Source of the DNA: JAFTYO01 sp045613125 | GTDB taxonomy: Bacteria; Pseudomonadota; Alphaproteobacteria; RF32; CAG-239 | Assembly (NCBI GenBank): GCA_045613125.1 | Contig: JAZLAM010000014.1 | Location: forward strand, 1-50,074 | Direction: 5' to 3' | Length of the DNA stretch: 50,074 nt | Part shown: piece by piece, positions 36,758-45,490 of the stretch | How the letters are laid out: each line of letters opens with the position of its first letter | How positions within the stretch are numbered: position 1 is the stretch's first letter | Program-made: the position numbers and the translations under genes | The notes under the pieces: model-generated | Seen by the model: only the letters and a program-made list of their open reading frames with translations | Told to the model about the DNA's origin: nothing | Database searches by the model: none

Positions 36758-37528
36758 ATGAAATTATTTAAAAACAATCAATACGGAAGAAGTCTTCTTT
36801 CGAAGTATGGTGCAGATGAGCAGATATTTTCGAGCAACGTGTATAAACAAAATACACAAGCGAGAAAATGTCAATCAGATGCGCTACAATACGGAAGAAG
36901 TATGGTGGAGATGCTTGGAGTACTGGCCATAATCGGTGTGCTGTCCGTTGGCGGTATCGCAGGCTATTCTAAGGCGATGTTCAAATATAAAGTCAACAAA
37001 GCTATAAATCAAGTTGCCATAATGGCTCAATCGGTTCGTAACTATTTTGCAAATCAACCTTCTTATGAGGGGTTATATCCTGATAATATTGATTTATTAA
37101 AAGCCATGTTATCTTCGGAAATGATAGATGAAAACAGCACCATTGTATCTTCTGATACGAGAGAGACTTCATATATAAAATCACCTTTTGATAATGGTAT
37201 TTTAATTAAGGACGATACGTCTCATAGAAAAGCTTTTACTATTAATTATTTTGGCCTTTCTTCTGCAGAATGTTTGGCTCTTGCAACGGCAGGTTGGAAT
37301 TCCATAGGAGTTTTTAGCGTAAAAGCAACCGATTTTATTTATACAGACACCTCTGACGAAACAGATATTTGTGCGGAAATTGATCCTAACGGCATCATAG
37401 AGGACGATAGTATTATCGGTTGTCCCGGCGGCACAACTGTTCCAATTCCGATTCCAATGTCTTTAGCTTTAAAAGCCTGCGAATGTGAAAGCGAAAGGTC
37501 ATGCTCTATAGTATTATCTTTTGAATAA
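36758..37528 (+). CDS. Type IV prepilin-like protein with in-frame leader insertion
   Basis: The 256-residue protein carries a prepilin motif: G46 then RSMVE, with Glu at +5 of the mature chain (Glu51), followed by the hydrophobic helix MLGVLAIIGVLSVGGIAGY. It should be cut by a prepilin peptidase and assembled into a pilus or pseudopilus. The globular part has several Cys, including a cluster near the C-terminus (ACECESERSCSI). The leader is 46 residues, far longer than usual, because QYGRS occurs twice, 36 codons apart. Removing one unit would leave a normal 10-residue leader (MKLFKNNQYG). The start is the ATG at 36758 with AGGAG upstream. No assembly genes are nearby. Confidence 0.82.
   Translation: MKLFKNNQYGRSLLSKYGADEQIFSSNVYKQNTQARKCQSDALQYGRSMVEMLGVLAIIGVLSVGGIAGYSKAMFKYKVNKAINQVAIMAQSVRNYFANQPSYEGLYPDNIDLLKAMLSSEMIDENSTIVSSDTRETSYIKSPFDNGILIKDDTSHRKAFTINYFGLSSAECLALATAGWNSIGVFSVKATDFIYTDTSDETDICAEIDPNGIIEDDSIIGCPGGTTVPIPIPMSLALKACECESERSCSIVLSFE
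36779..36901 (+). repeat. 15-bp direct repeats flanking a 108-bp period in the prepilin leader
   Basis: The 15-mer CAATACGGAAGAAGT is present at 36779-36793 and again at 36887-36901, exactly 108 bases apart, which preserves frame. The stretch between contains a short inverted repeat (GTGTA/TACAC, near 36840-36860). Confidence 0.9.
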
Positions 37529-37537
37529 GACAAAATG

Positions 37538-38515
37538 TTATTTTAACATAATTTTACCATCTTCTCTTATTTCACACTTCCCGCCTAAAGGTATTGTTGC
37601 AATCGGTGTTGTATGCCCCATATCAATATTGGCAATTATAGGCATCTTACTTAATTCCGGTTTATTTTTTAATATAAACTCTAACTTTTCTCTTGTAACT
37701 TTTGAATTGTTTTGAAAACGACCAATGACCAAACCTTTAACATTTTTAAAATCATCCTGATTTATTAAGGCTTGCAAATTGCGTTCAAATGTCAACAAAT
37801 GAGATTCTTCATCATCTTCTAAAAACAATATGGTGTTTTCTTCAAAAACCGGACGATAAGATGTTCCCAGATGCAAATTAAAAGTGCATAAATTTCCACC
37901 GATAATTGTGCCTTCTGCACTACCTTTTTGAATGTGCCACCAACCATCATTTTTAATAAATTTACGATTTTCCTGATCCAAAAACCACAAATCATCACTC
38001 CATTGTTCAGAAGCGTTCAGCTCTTGTTCATGACCTTCAAAAAGCATCTTTATCATATTTTCCAATGTATATTCATTTCCTTTTAACATACCGAGTGAGC
38101 TATAATGCGGGCCATAATATGTTACCAAACCCGTTTTAGCATAAATTGCAGTATGAAGCGCCGTAATATCTGAAAATCCCATAAAAATTTTCGGATTATT
38201 TTTAATTAAATCATAATCTAAATGCTTAATAAGCTGGTTAGAATTAAATCCTCCTATTACCGTCAAAATTGCTTTTACCGATTTATCAGCAAAAGCAGTA
38301 TGAATATCATCAACACGCTTTTTAATATCGGTAGACATAGTCATATCAAAATTTTCATCAGTTGTATTAGGTGCAAAAACAATCTCTAAACCTAAATTAG
38401 TCAATCTTTCTTCTGCGATTTTTCTGCAATCTTCTTTAATAAGTTTTAGGCTCCTCGATGGGGCAATAATCATCACTTTATCACCTTTTTTAAGTCTTTG
38501 AGGTATAATTGTCAT
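37538..38515 (-). CDS. S66-family LD-carboxypeptidase (LdcA/MccF type)
   Basis: This family removes terminal D-alanine from murein tetrapeptides (LdcA) or cleaves peptide-nucleotide antibiotics (MccF). The 325-residue protein shows KKGDKVMIIAPSRS at the N-terminus, nucleophile Ser115 in MGFSDITAL, the Glu-bearing ILFLEDDEES and the His-bearing DMGHTTP, consistent with the Ser-Glu-His triad. No signal peptide is seen, so it is cytoplasmic and may act in wall recycling. It is the last gene of the nuo-birA-rnj run, 18 bases after the RNase J gene, and converges with the prepilin gene. Confidence 0.88.
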   Translation of the reverse strand: MTIIPQRLKKGDKVMIIAPSRSLKLIKEDCRKIAEERLTNLGLEIVFAPNTTDENFDMTMSTDIKKRVDDIHTAFADKSVKAILTVIGGFNSNQLIKHLDYDLIKNNPKIFMGFSDITALHTAIYAKTGLVTYYGPHYSSLGMLKGNEYTLENMIKMLFEGHEQELNASEQWSDDLWFLDQENRKFIKNDGWWHIQKGSAEGTIIGGNLCTFNLHLGTSYRPVFEENTILFLEDDEESHLLTFERNLQALINQDDFKNVKGLVIGRFQNNSKVTREKLEFILKNKPELSKMPIIANIDMGHTTPIATIPLGGKCEIREDGKIMLK

Positions 38516-38533
38516 TTTTAAAATCTCCCTTAA

Positions 38534-40192
38534 TTATTGTTCTTGATAAATATGTAAAAGCGTAACAGGTTTTATAGCTGTTGTTTTTAAAACTCTTTTT
38601 CTGATATGACCTTTAATAAAATCCATAACTTGCGAATTGACACACTTACATTCTTTAAGCTTTTCATCTATAAGCGGAATGACAACACTTTTTATGTTTT
38701 CAACCAATTCATTCCAAGCATTTTCTTCTAAAATATCAACAGATGTAATTTGTAAATCTTTAATTTGTAAATCTTTTGAAATTACTGCACTGATAAACAT
38801 AGAACAATTATATGCAATTCGTCTTCTATTTTGTATTAAAGCCGAGTTAAGAGAAACACTTCTGCCTCTGTCAACTCCAATAATATCCGAAGTTGTTTCT
38901 TCAATTTTTTCTGCTATTCCGTCAGAAAATAAAAATACATCACCATTTTTACCGGAACAAACATCTTTAACACCACAAGATAACGCAAAACGTTTATGCT
39001 CTCTTATAAAACGTTTATCCCCATGAACCGGAAACACAATTTGCGGTTTTAAAATTTGGTACATTTGCTTTAATTCTTCTTTTGAAGCATGTCCCGAAGC
39101 ATGAACCAAATCTGTTTCTTCGGTGATAACCGAAACACCTTTTGCTATCATTTGCTCCTGCATTTTTTCTATTTTATCCTCATTACCCGGAATAATTTTT
39201 GAAGAAAAAATGATGGTATCTTTATCACTCAAAGTTACATACTTATTTTCTCCTTTTACAATCTGGCTTAATGCACTTCGATAATTTGCCTGCGATCCTG
39301 TACATATATATATTACTTTATCTGATGTAATGTGTTTGACTTGTTCTACATCATATGCTGTCGGTGTGTTTTGAAAATAGCCACAATTTTTAGCAATTTT
39401 CATATTTGTAATAAGTGTTTTTCCCATTAAAACAGGTGTCCGTTGAGCGATATCCGCAGCTATAAGCAAACTTTCCAAACGCATCAAGTTTGAGGCAAAA
39501 CATGTTACTATTAAACCGCCTTTTATCTCCGGAATTAATTTGCACAAACTTTGTCTTATATCATATTCTGAACATTGCTGAGAATTAAGTGATACATTAG
39601 TAGAATCACAAACAAATACATCGACACCTTCTAAAGCAATTTGTCTTAATTTTTCAAGCGGATTTTTAAGCATTTCAATTTTAGAATCATCAAAACGCCA
39701 ATCTGTAGCATGAAAAATATTTTGATACTGAGTTTTGATAAAAAGTCCGCAAGTTTGAGGAACTGAATGGACCAACGATATAAACTCAACATCAAATTCT
39801 TTTAATTTTACATTCATGGTATCATTTACACAAACAAGCTCAACTTCGTCATCAAGATGATATTCTTTTAAGCGCTCTTTAACAATACCTAAAGTAAAAT
39901 CTGTACCATAAACCGGACATTTTAACAATGGCCAAACATGAGCAATTGCACCCATATGGTCTTCATGAGCATGCGTAATAAACAAACCTTCAACATCTTG
40001 TGCTACTTTGCTTAAAAATTCTGGCGATGCATAACACATATCCATTCCGGGATAATCATCATTTAAAAAACCATAGCCGGCATCAACAACAATCCACTTA
40101 CCGTTTGAACCGTAAGCAAACATGTTCATACCTATCTCATCTGCCCCGCCTATAGGCAAAAAGTAAACACCTTTTCTATCAAATTCTGTCAT
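38534..40192 (-). CDS. rnj: Ribonuclease J
   Basis: RNase J is a metallo-beta-lactamase/beta-CASP nuclease that processes and degrades RNA as an endonuclease and 5' exonuclease. The 552-residue protein has the zinc motif HAHEDH at 74-79, GADEIGMN near the start, SVPQTCG, the beta-CASP segment with TGSQANYRSAL, HASGHAS, and FPVHGDKRF. The start overlaps the birA stop by 4 bases (ATGA). The nuoN-birA-rnj order is typical of alphaproteobacteria, which use RNase J. Confidence 0.95.
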   Translation of the reverse strand: MTEFDRKGVYFLPIGGADEIGMNMFAYGSNGKWIVVDAGYGFLNDDYPGMDMCYASPEFLSKVAQDVEGLFITHAHEDHMGAIAHVWPLLKCPVYGTDFTLGIVKERLKEYHLDDEVELVCVNDTMNVKLKEFDVEFISLVHSVPQTCGLFIKTQYQNIFHATDWRFDDSKIEMLKNPLEKLRQIALEGVDVFVCDSTNVSLNSQQCSEYDIRQSLCKLIPEIKGGLIVTCFASNLMRLESLLIAADIAQRTPVLMGKTLITNMKIAKNCGYFQNTPTAYDVEQVKHITSDKVIYICTGSQANYRSALSQIVKGENKYVTLSDKDTIIFSSKIIPGNEDKIEKMQEQMIAKGVSVITEETDLVHASGHASKEELKQMYQILKPQIVFPVHGDKRFIREHKRFALSCGVKDVCSGKNGDVFLFSDGIAEKIEETTSDIIGVDRGRSVSLNSALIQNRRRIAYNCSMFISAVISKDLQIKDLQITSVDILEENAWNELVENIKSVVIPLIDEKLKECKCVNSQVMDFIKGHIRKRVLKTTAIKPVTLLHIYQEQ

Positions 40193-40917
40193 TTTTCAGC
40201 CTCTTTTACAAACAAATCACCTGCTAATATTTTTTCTACTTTATCATTATTTTTCAATATAAGAGCCCCATTATCATCAATTGCCCAAAATATTCCTTCT
40301 TGAATCTTATTTTCTTGTTTAATGATGATACGCTTACCAAGATTATAAGCATTTTTCAGCCAAGATTGTCTTACGGTTTCAAAACCATTTTTATAGTAGG
40401 TGTCCAATAAATTATCAAAAACATCGGTAAAATATTCTAACACTGCAATTCTGTTGACACTCACACCTAAACTTTTAAGACTTGTGCTAGGATACACTAA
40501 AGCCATATTTTCCGGATTTGACATAACATTTATACCAACACCCATAACCCAAAAATCATCATCAGCTTTTTCAAATAATATACCTGAAATTTTTTTATCA
40601 TCAACCAACACATCGTTAGGCCATTTTATCTTTACATCATGCTCTGAAACGAAATGCTTTACTGTTTTGAAAACTGCAACAGCACTTAAGATAACGATTC
40701 TATTTAAATCTGATTGTTTTAATTTAAACGCATATGATACAAATAAATTACCATCTTGACTTACCCATTGACGTCCCCGTCTTCCCCTACCTCCTGTTTG
40801 CTCAATTGCTGAGACGATACATTTTTGTTTTTCTTTTAACACCAACAACTTTGCTTCATCGTTTGTACTTACAACCGTTTGTAAATCTTTATATATCCAA
40901 TTTCGTATTTGTTTCAT
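40189..40917 (-). CDS. birA: Biotin-[acetyl-CoA-carboxylase] ligase
   Basis: BirA activates biotin with ATP and attaches it to the carboxyl-carrier protein of acetyl-CoA carboxylase. The 242-residue sequence has the biotinyl-AMP loop QTGGRGRRGRQWVS (near residues 40-53), KWPNDVLVDDKKISGIL and GVGINV. It lacks the DNA-binding N-terminal domain of repressor-type BirA, so it is a plain ligase. Its ATG abuts the nuoN stop and its end overlaps the RNase J gene. Confidence 0.94.
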   Translation of the reverse strand: MKQIRNWIYKDLQTVVSTNDEAKLLVLKEKQKCIVSAIEQTGGRGRRGRQWVSQDGNLFVSYAFKLKQSDLNRIVILSAVAVFKTVKHFVSEHDVKIKWPNDVLVDDKKISGILFEKADDDFWVMGVGINVMSNPENMALVYPSTSLKSLGVSVNRIAVLEYFTDVFDNLLDTYYKNGFETVRQSWLKNAYNLGKRIIIKQENKIQEGIFWAIDDNGALILKNNDKVEKILAGDLFVKEAEK

Positions 40918-42327
40918 CTATACTAATACCAAATTAAAAACAGTTGTCATATCATAAAGCAAAATATTAGGGTTAAAAACAAGTAACATAATAACAATTA
41001 TGTTTATCACTAAATATATGTATATACCATAATCAGGTCGATTAAAATCAACATCTTTTTTATTAAAATATACTGAACGTATTATCTGCAAATATGCCGA
41101 CATCAAAATTATCAATGTCAATAAAGCAACAAAGACAATAAAATAGTTTCCGTATTCTATAAAACTTTCTAACGCAAAAAGTTGTCCGATAAAGCCAGGA
41201 AATGGGGCTATTCCCATTAATGATATCATAAAAAACAACATAGATGCTGAAACAAAAGGACGCACTTTTGCAATACCATTTATCATATTTAAATTCGCTA
41301 AATATACACCATTACTTTTAAAACTGTAAAAACAAGTATAAACGCCAAACAATGCTAAAATATAAATTTGTAAATAGATAAAACCTTCATATAAGCTTGA
41401 ACTTGTAAACGAAGATAACAGTAACAAAAGCATACCTAAATTATAAATTCCACTATATGCAAAAATTTTACGTAAATTTCGGCTGGAATTTGCCCCTATG
41501 GCGCCAAAAATCAATGATAAAAGTCCAAAACATATATAAATGGCATTCAACTCAAGTTTTACCGGTATAAATACACTTGTATTTAACTTGATAAAACAAG
41601 CAAATAAAGCCAATAAAGGAACCAAACTTAAATACAAGGCAATAGGTAATACAGCCGGAGCGACCATATCTGCAAAACAAAAATGCAAAGGCGCTATATT
41701 AAATAAAAATAATAGAAAAAAGATGATAGATATAAAAATAAAAATTGATACTTTTGTATCAGCCATACCTATTATTTCAGCTGCTTTAATATAATATGTA
41801 TTATCTTTTCCTATAATCCAAATCGATATAAACATAAGCATAATAAACAACAATGATATTATAGCATAACGCTTACTACTATTATGAAACTCTTCATTTT
41901 GCTGACTAAACTTCAACATTTTATAGTTAATCAATGATAACATTGAAAAGCCTGCAAACAAAATTTTCAAATCTACAGCTTTAATAATTATACTAAAACA
42001 TAACATTGCAAATAAGGATAAAATACAAAAAGAAAAAGGTTCTAAATCTTCAGAAACAAACCATTTAACTGAAAGTAACAACCAAAAAAACACTACAAAA
42101 CAACTTAAAACATAAAACAATGATGTAAAAGATGATACTTCTAAATACATTGGAAAAACTGATTTATTATAAAATAATACTGCAAATATAGCACTGATTA
42201 ACACAATAATTTTAGCAGTTTTAAAATAACCTTTGATAGAGACATCCGTGAAATATTTTTGAAATAACAAAAATATGACACCTAACAGCAAAGATATTTC
42301 CGGCATAAGATATAATATTTTTTCCAT
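40918..42327 (-). CDS. nuoN: NADH-quinone oxidoreductase subunit N, divergent
   Basis: NuoN is an antiporter-like membrane subunit of complex I. The 469-residue protein has about 14 transmembrane segments and NuoN landmarks: PLH at 213-215, NLRKIFAYSGIYNLGM near 284-299 and PFPGFIG at 375-381. By hand alignment the residues that carry protons are missing: Ser128 for Glu133, Leu208 for Lys217, Leu238 for Lys247 and Gln382 for Lys395 (E. coli numbering). The ATG at 42327 is preferred; the open frame back to 42396 runs into nuoM. Position before birA supports the identity. It may be structural rather than pumping. Confidence 0.82.
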   Translation of the reverse strand: MEKILYLMPEISLLLGVIFLLFQKYFTDVSIKGYFKTAKIIVLISAIFAVLFYNKSVFPMYLEVSSFTSLFYVLSCFVVFFWLLLSVKWFVSEDLEPFSFCILSLFAMLCFSIIIKAVDLKILFAGFSMLSLINYKMLKFSQQNEEFHNSSKRYAIISLLFIMLMFISIWIIGKDNTYYIKAAEIIGMADTKVSIFIFISIIFFLLFLFNIAPLHFCFADMVAPAVLPIALYLSLVPLLALFACFIKLNTSVFIPVKLELNAIYICFGLLSLIFGAIGANSSRNLRKIFAYSGIYNLGMLLLLLSSFTSSSLYEGFIYLQIYILALFGVYTCFYSFKSNGVYLANLNMINGIAKVRPFVSASMLFFMISLMGIAPFPGFIGQLFALESFIEYGNYFIVFVALLTLIILMSAYLQIIRSVYFNKKDVDFNRPDYGIYIYLVINIIVIMLLVFNPNILLYDMTTVFNLVLV

Positions 42328-42340
42328 AGACTTATCTTTC

Positions 42341-43756
42341 TCAATAAACAAACCAAAGAGGTTTAAACAATGATAAAAATAAAATAAGTAAAACAACTAA
42401 ACAAATTACAAATTCTGTTGTATCAATATCATATATTTTTGCTTGAACATTTATCGGACAGCTATCATCTTTTAAAGCGTATAAACTTTGTAACAAAGCC
42501 ACTGCCGCCAACACTAAAGTTATAATAACGGCAGTTCCCACATACAAACTGATATTAAAAATTTCAGCAATAATAATAAAATTATTCCAAAAAAGTGCCG
42601 AAACAGGTAAACCAATAGCAGCTAAAACCAACATAGAATAAGCCAAAGATGTTTTTGGTTGTAAACATAAAATCCCATTAATACCGCTAAAAAGTTTTTC
42701 TCCTTCACGTTCGATATGAGCAACAATCATTGTAAGGGCAGACATTACCAAAATAAATGCAAATAGAGAATAAGCAATATTATCAACTAAAATATCCGTA
42801 GGTAAAAACACACCTATCAGATACAGTAAATAATAAACCAACGTATAAGCAAAAAGTTTTTCCTTTGCAGAGCTGTTTGAATATACCCTAAAAGATATAA
42901 ACAACATCGTAATTATACAAAAAAATTCAAAAAGAGGAGCTAAAGATGAAATTTCATCAGGAATATTTGCCGGCCAAAAGCGTATAAATCCATACAAGCC
43001 AACCACAGGTATAAGATTTGCCTCAATAAACACTAACGGATTTTTTATATTTGCACTAACCGACGTTATCCAATAGTGAAACGGCCATACCGGAATGCGA
43101 GAAACAAATGCCAGAAAGATAGCACTCCACACCCATATTCCATATTCTTTGTCAAGCTTAACTGATGCAATCTGATTAATTTCAACACTTTTTCCTTCTA
43201 ATGTATATATCGTTACCAAGGCTATCAAAAACAAAAAGGCACCAATAAAATTATAAATATAGAATCTAGAAATAATTTTATAATTTTTACTATCCCCTAC
43301 AATCCCTGTCTGCATAAATAAAGGAAAAATCATCAAAACAAAAAATGTGTAAAACGAAAAAATATCAACAGCAGCAAAATAAGCATTACAAGAACTCAAA
43401 AAACACATAGCAAAAAACAACACCGATTTTTGCGATTTTTCTTCATACCTAATACCAAAAACACCTACCAAAATTGCTAAGTGCACCACTAAAATCAACA
43501 GCAAAGATATAATATCTATACCAAATATAACTTTAACGCGTGGTAAAATGGGCCAAACAAAAGAACTTACCGCTTGAAGTTCTTTAATATGAATATCAAC
43601 ATCAGAAAATAACTTTAAAATCAAAAAAATATTACTTAGGATGGTAAAAATTGCTACATCTAACGAATTTCTACATTTTTCGTTATGAGAACTGACAATA
43701 AATAAGCCTCCAAGCAACGGCAATAAAATCACTACCAACAATAAATTTTGCGCCAT
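42341..43756 (-). CDS. nuoM: NADH-quinone oxidoreductase subunit M, divergent
   Basis: This 471-residue polytopic protein sits between nuoL and nuoN and keeps NuoM landmarks: DIFSFYTFF for the TM5 region, IPVWPFHYW at 221-229, LYGFIRF and IGLP. The catalytic-type residues differ: Val140 for Glu144, Arg220 for Lys234, Val251 for Lys265 and Asn392 for Glu407 (E. coli numbering, aligned by eye). Arg for Lys is the only conservative change. Translation is coupled to nuoL by a one-base TAATG overlap. Function as a complex I membrane subunit is inferred from order and fold, not from active-site residues. Confidence 0.82.
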   Translation of the reverse strand: MAQNLLLVVILLPLLGGLFIVSSHNEKCRNSLDVAIFTILSNIFLILKLFSDVDIHIKELQAVSSFVWPILPRVKVIFGIDIISLLLILVVHLAILVGVFGIRYEEKSQKSVLFFAMCFLSSCNAYFAAVDIFSFYTFFVLMIFPLFMQTGIVGDSKNYKIISRFYIYNFIGAFLFLIALVTIYTLEGKSVEINQIASVKLDKEYGIWVWSAIFLAFVSRIPVWPFHYWITSVSANIKNPLVFIEANLIPVVGLYGFIRFWPANIPDEISSLAPLFEFFCIITMLFISFRVYSNSSAKEKLFAYTLVYYLLYLIGVFLPTDILVDNIAYSLFAFILVMSALTMIVAHIEREGEKLFSGINGILCLQPKTSLAYSMLVLAAIGLPVSALFWNNFIIIAEIFNISLYVGTAVIITLVLAAVALLQSLYALKDDSCPINVQAKIYDIDTTEFVICLVVLLILFLSLFKPLWFVY

Positions 43757-45441
43757 TACTTACTTCCCTTTATAAAAAAACATATAACCACTAAAACTGC
43801 AACTACAAAATTAGCCATATAATAAAGAGGCCAATTTCTTACAAATTTTCTGAAAACACGTATAGTAAAACTGTTTACGGACGTTCCCATTGCTGTCAAC
43901 GTTTTTTCAATAAACATAAAATCAAACAAAACTGTTAACCATCGTCCTATAATTTTAATCGGATTAACTATCATCATATCATAAATATGAGCAAAAAAAT
44001 CTATTTTTTGCAATTTTAAATTAAGTTTTTTATTTTCAACAATAGCTTTTAAGGGATATACAATCATCAATACAACAAAGCATACAACAAAAACTAGAGC
44101 ATATAACCAATAATTTTCAAAATTAGCTATCATAAAACATTCTCCAAGCATACATATAAACAATATAAAAATGGGTCTATAATCAAATTTCACAATTTGC
44201 ATATGCTTTCTAAACAAACCAAATATTTGTGCATATAAATGAGATGAACTGAGAACAAATAAAAATGCAAAAAAACAAATCCAATACATATTTAATTTAG
44301 TATGCATTGCCTCAAGTTGAGAGAATAAAACAGCTCCTGTTAATACATAAAAACATGTAACCAATTTAATTGCTGTTTTATTTCCTTTCGGTTCTGTATA
44401 TATATACGACAAATCATTTTCTCTATCAAGATAATAGTGGGTGTAATAAAGGAATAAATTAAGACAAAATCCAGCTATAAGTATAATCGAAAACGGCAAA
44501 CTCCACACAAAATCAGAGCATTGCAACAATTTTACCACAATTGCCATAATTAACATATTAAGATATACTGTTTTTTCTTTTAAATTATTTATGACAATCA
44601 TTCCTATAGTTCCCCAAAACATAGTAAGAGCTACAGCTATATCTAAACAGATTTCAAAAGAAGGAGAAACTACCAAAAGAGGATAAAATTTCATAAATAA
44701 AATAAGTGCCACCATCGGAGTTGATAAATAATAAATTAGAATAAGCTTATGAAATTTAGTATTTTTCAAATCAAGCAAATAGCTTTGAAATAAGAAAAAA
44801 CCCATTTTAATAAATAAACTTACCATAATTACAAACATTATAAAATCACGATGTCGTCCAGTTTCATAATAATGACCAACAGAGCCTATCTCCAAGGTTT
44901 CTAACTTTCCCTTAAGCATTGCCATAACCAAAAACAGCCCCATATCAGCAACCAAATTATAAATGCTGTATCGCCTACTGGCATAAATATCTTTGATAAA
45001 AAGCTGACTTAAAATATCAATCACAAATACAAACGTAATAATCTGAATCAAATTATTACCGGCAATGAGCATTATCAAACTCAACAGATTAAATATCAAA
45101 ATTGCCGCAAATTCTCTTTTATTACTCTCATATTTAAAAAATAGATTATTAAATAAAGCCAGTAATGTAATAATAAAAAATGGTAAAACAATTTTACAGT
45201 TATTTAAAGATGAAATAATGTCAATTTTTATGTCCCCACTTCTGGAACTATCCCATAATAAAGTGGTAATTTTTTCATCACCTGTCTGAAAATCTTTGCA
45301 AAAGAGATAAAAAACAAAACACGTTGCAAATGTTATAAGAGGCACAACAAACTTATCCGCTTTAACACGAAACCTTAATAAAGCACCTAATCCGATAAAC
45401 AATAAATAAGCAACTGCATTCGTAAGCATATTTTCCACCAT
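43756..45441 (-). CDS. nuoL: NADH-quinone oxidoreductase subunit L, strongly divergent
   Basis: The 561-residue membrane protein matches NuoL in position and in its C-terminus, where an amphipathic stretch (about 481-512, HIYDMMIVNPIKIIGRWL) resembles the lateral helix, followed by a final anchor helix. Lys212 in FIKMGFFLFQSYL fits Lys229 of E. coli. By contrast the normally conserved PTPVSALIHAATMV segment is unrecognisable, TM5 Glu144 appears to be Phe, the HAFFK Lys is absent, and the FFSKDEIL site reads LFSQLEAM (Gln375, Leu376). An ATG at 45429 with GGTGG upstream is an alternative start (557 residues). Residue numbers here use 45441. Confidence 0.72.
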   Translation of the reverse strand: MVENMLTNAVAYLLFIGLGALLRFRVKADKFVVPLITFATCFVFYLFCKDFQTGDEKITTLLWDSSRSGDIKIDIISSLNNCKIVLPFFIITLLALFNNLFFKYESNKREFAAILIFNLLSLIMLIAGNNLIQIITFVFVIDILSQLFIKDIYASRRYSIYNLVADMGLFLVMAMLKGKLETLEIGSVGHYYETGRHRDFIMFVIMVSLFIKMGFFLFQSYLLDLKNTKFHKLILIYYLSTPMVALILFMKFYPLLVVSPSFEICLDIAVALTMFWGTIGMIVINNLKEKTVYLNMLIMAIVVKLLQCSDFVWSLPFSIILIAGFCLNLFLYYTHYYLDRENDLSYIYTEPKGNKTAIKLVTCFYVLTGAVLFSQLEAMHTKLNMYWICFFAFLFVLSSSHLYAQIFGLFRKHMQIVKFDYRPIFILFICMLGECFMIANFENYWLYALVFVVCFVVLMIVYPLKAIVENKKLNLKLQKIDFFAHIYDMMIVNPIKIIGRWLTVLFDFMFIEKTLTAMGTSVNSFTIRVFRKFVRNWPLYYMANFVVAVLVVICFFIKGSK

Positions 45442-45445
45442 AAAA

Positions 45446-45474
45446 TTTTAAGGGCTTAATAATAGCCCTTAAAA
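45446..45474 (-). promoter_or_regulatory. Hairpin between the small upstream gene and nuoL
   Basis: A perfect 11-bp stem (45446-45456 with 45464-45474, core AAGGGCT/AGCCCTT) and a 7-nt loop are followed on the minus strand by TTTT, immediately before nuoL. It may attenuate transcription into nuoL or define a processed 3' end of the small gene. Confidence 0.6.
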
Positions 45475-45490
45475 AATCTAACAGTTTATT

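Noticed and set aside
38637..39026. 129-codon plus-strand frame
   Set aside because: It is antisense to the RNase J gene and shows only reversed-codon composition.
40400..40759. 119-codon plus-strand frame
   Set aside because: It is antisense to birA, whose motifs are intact.
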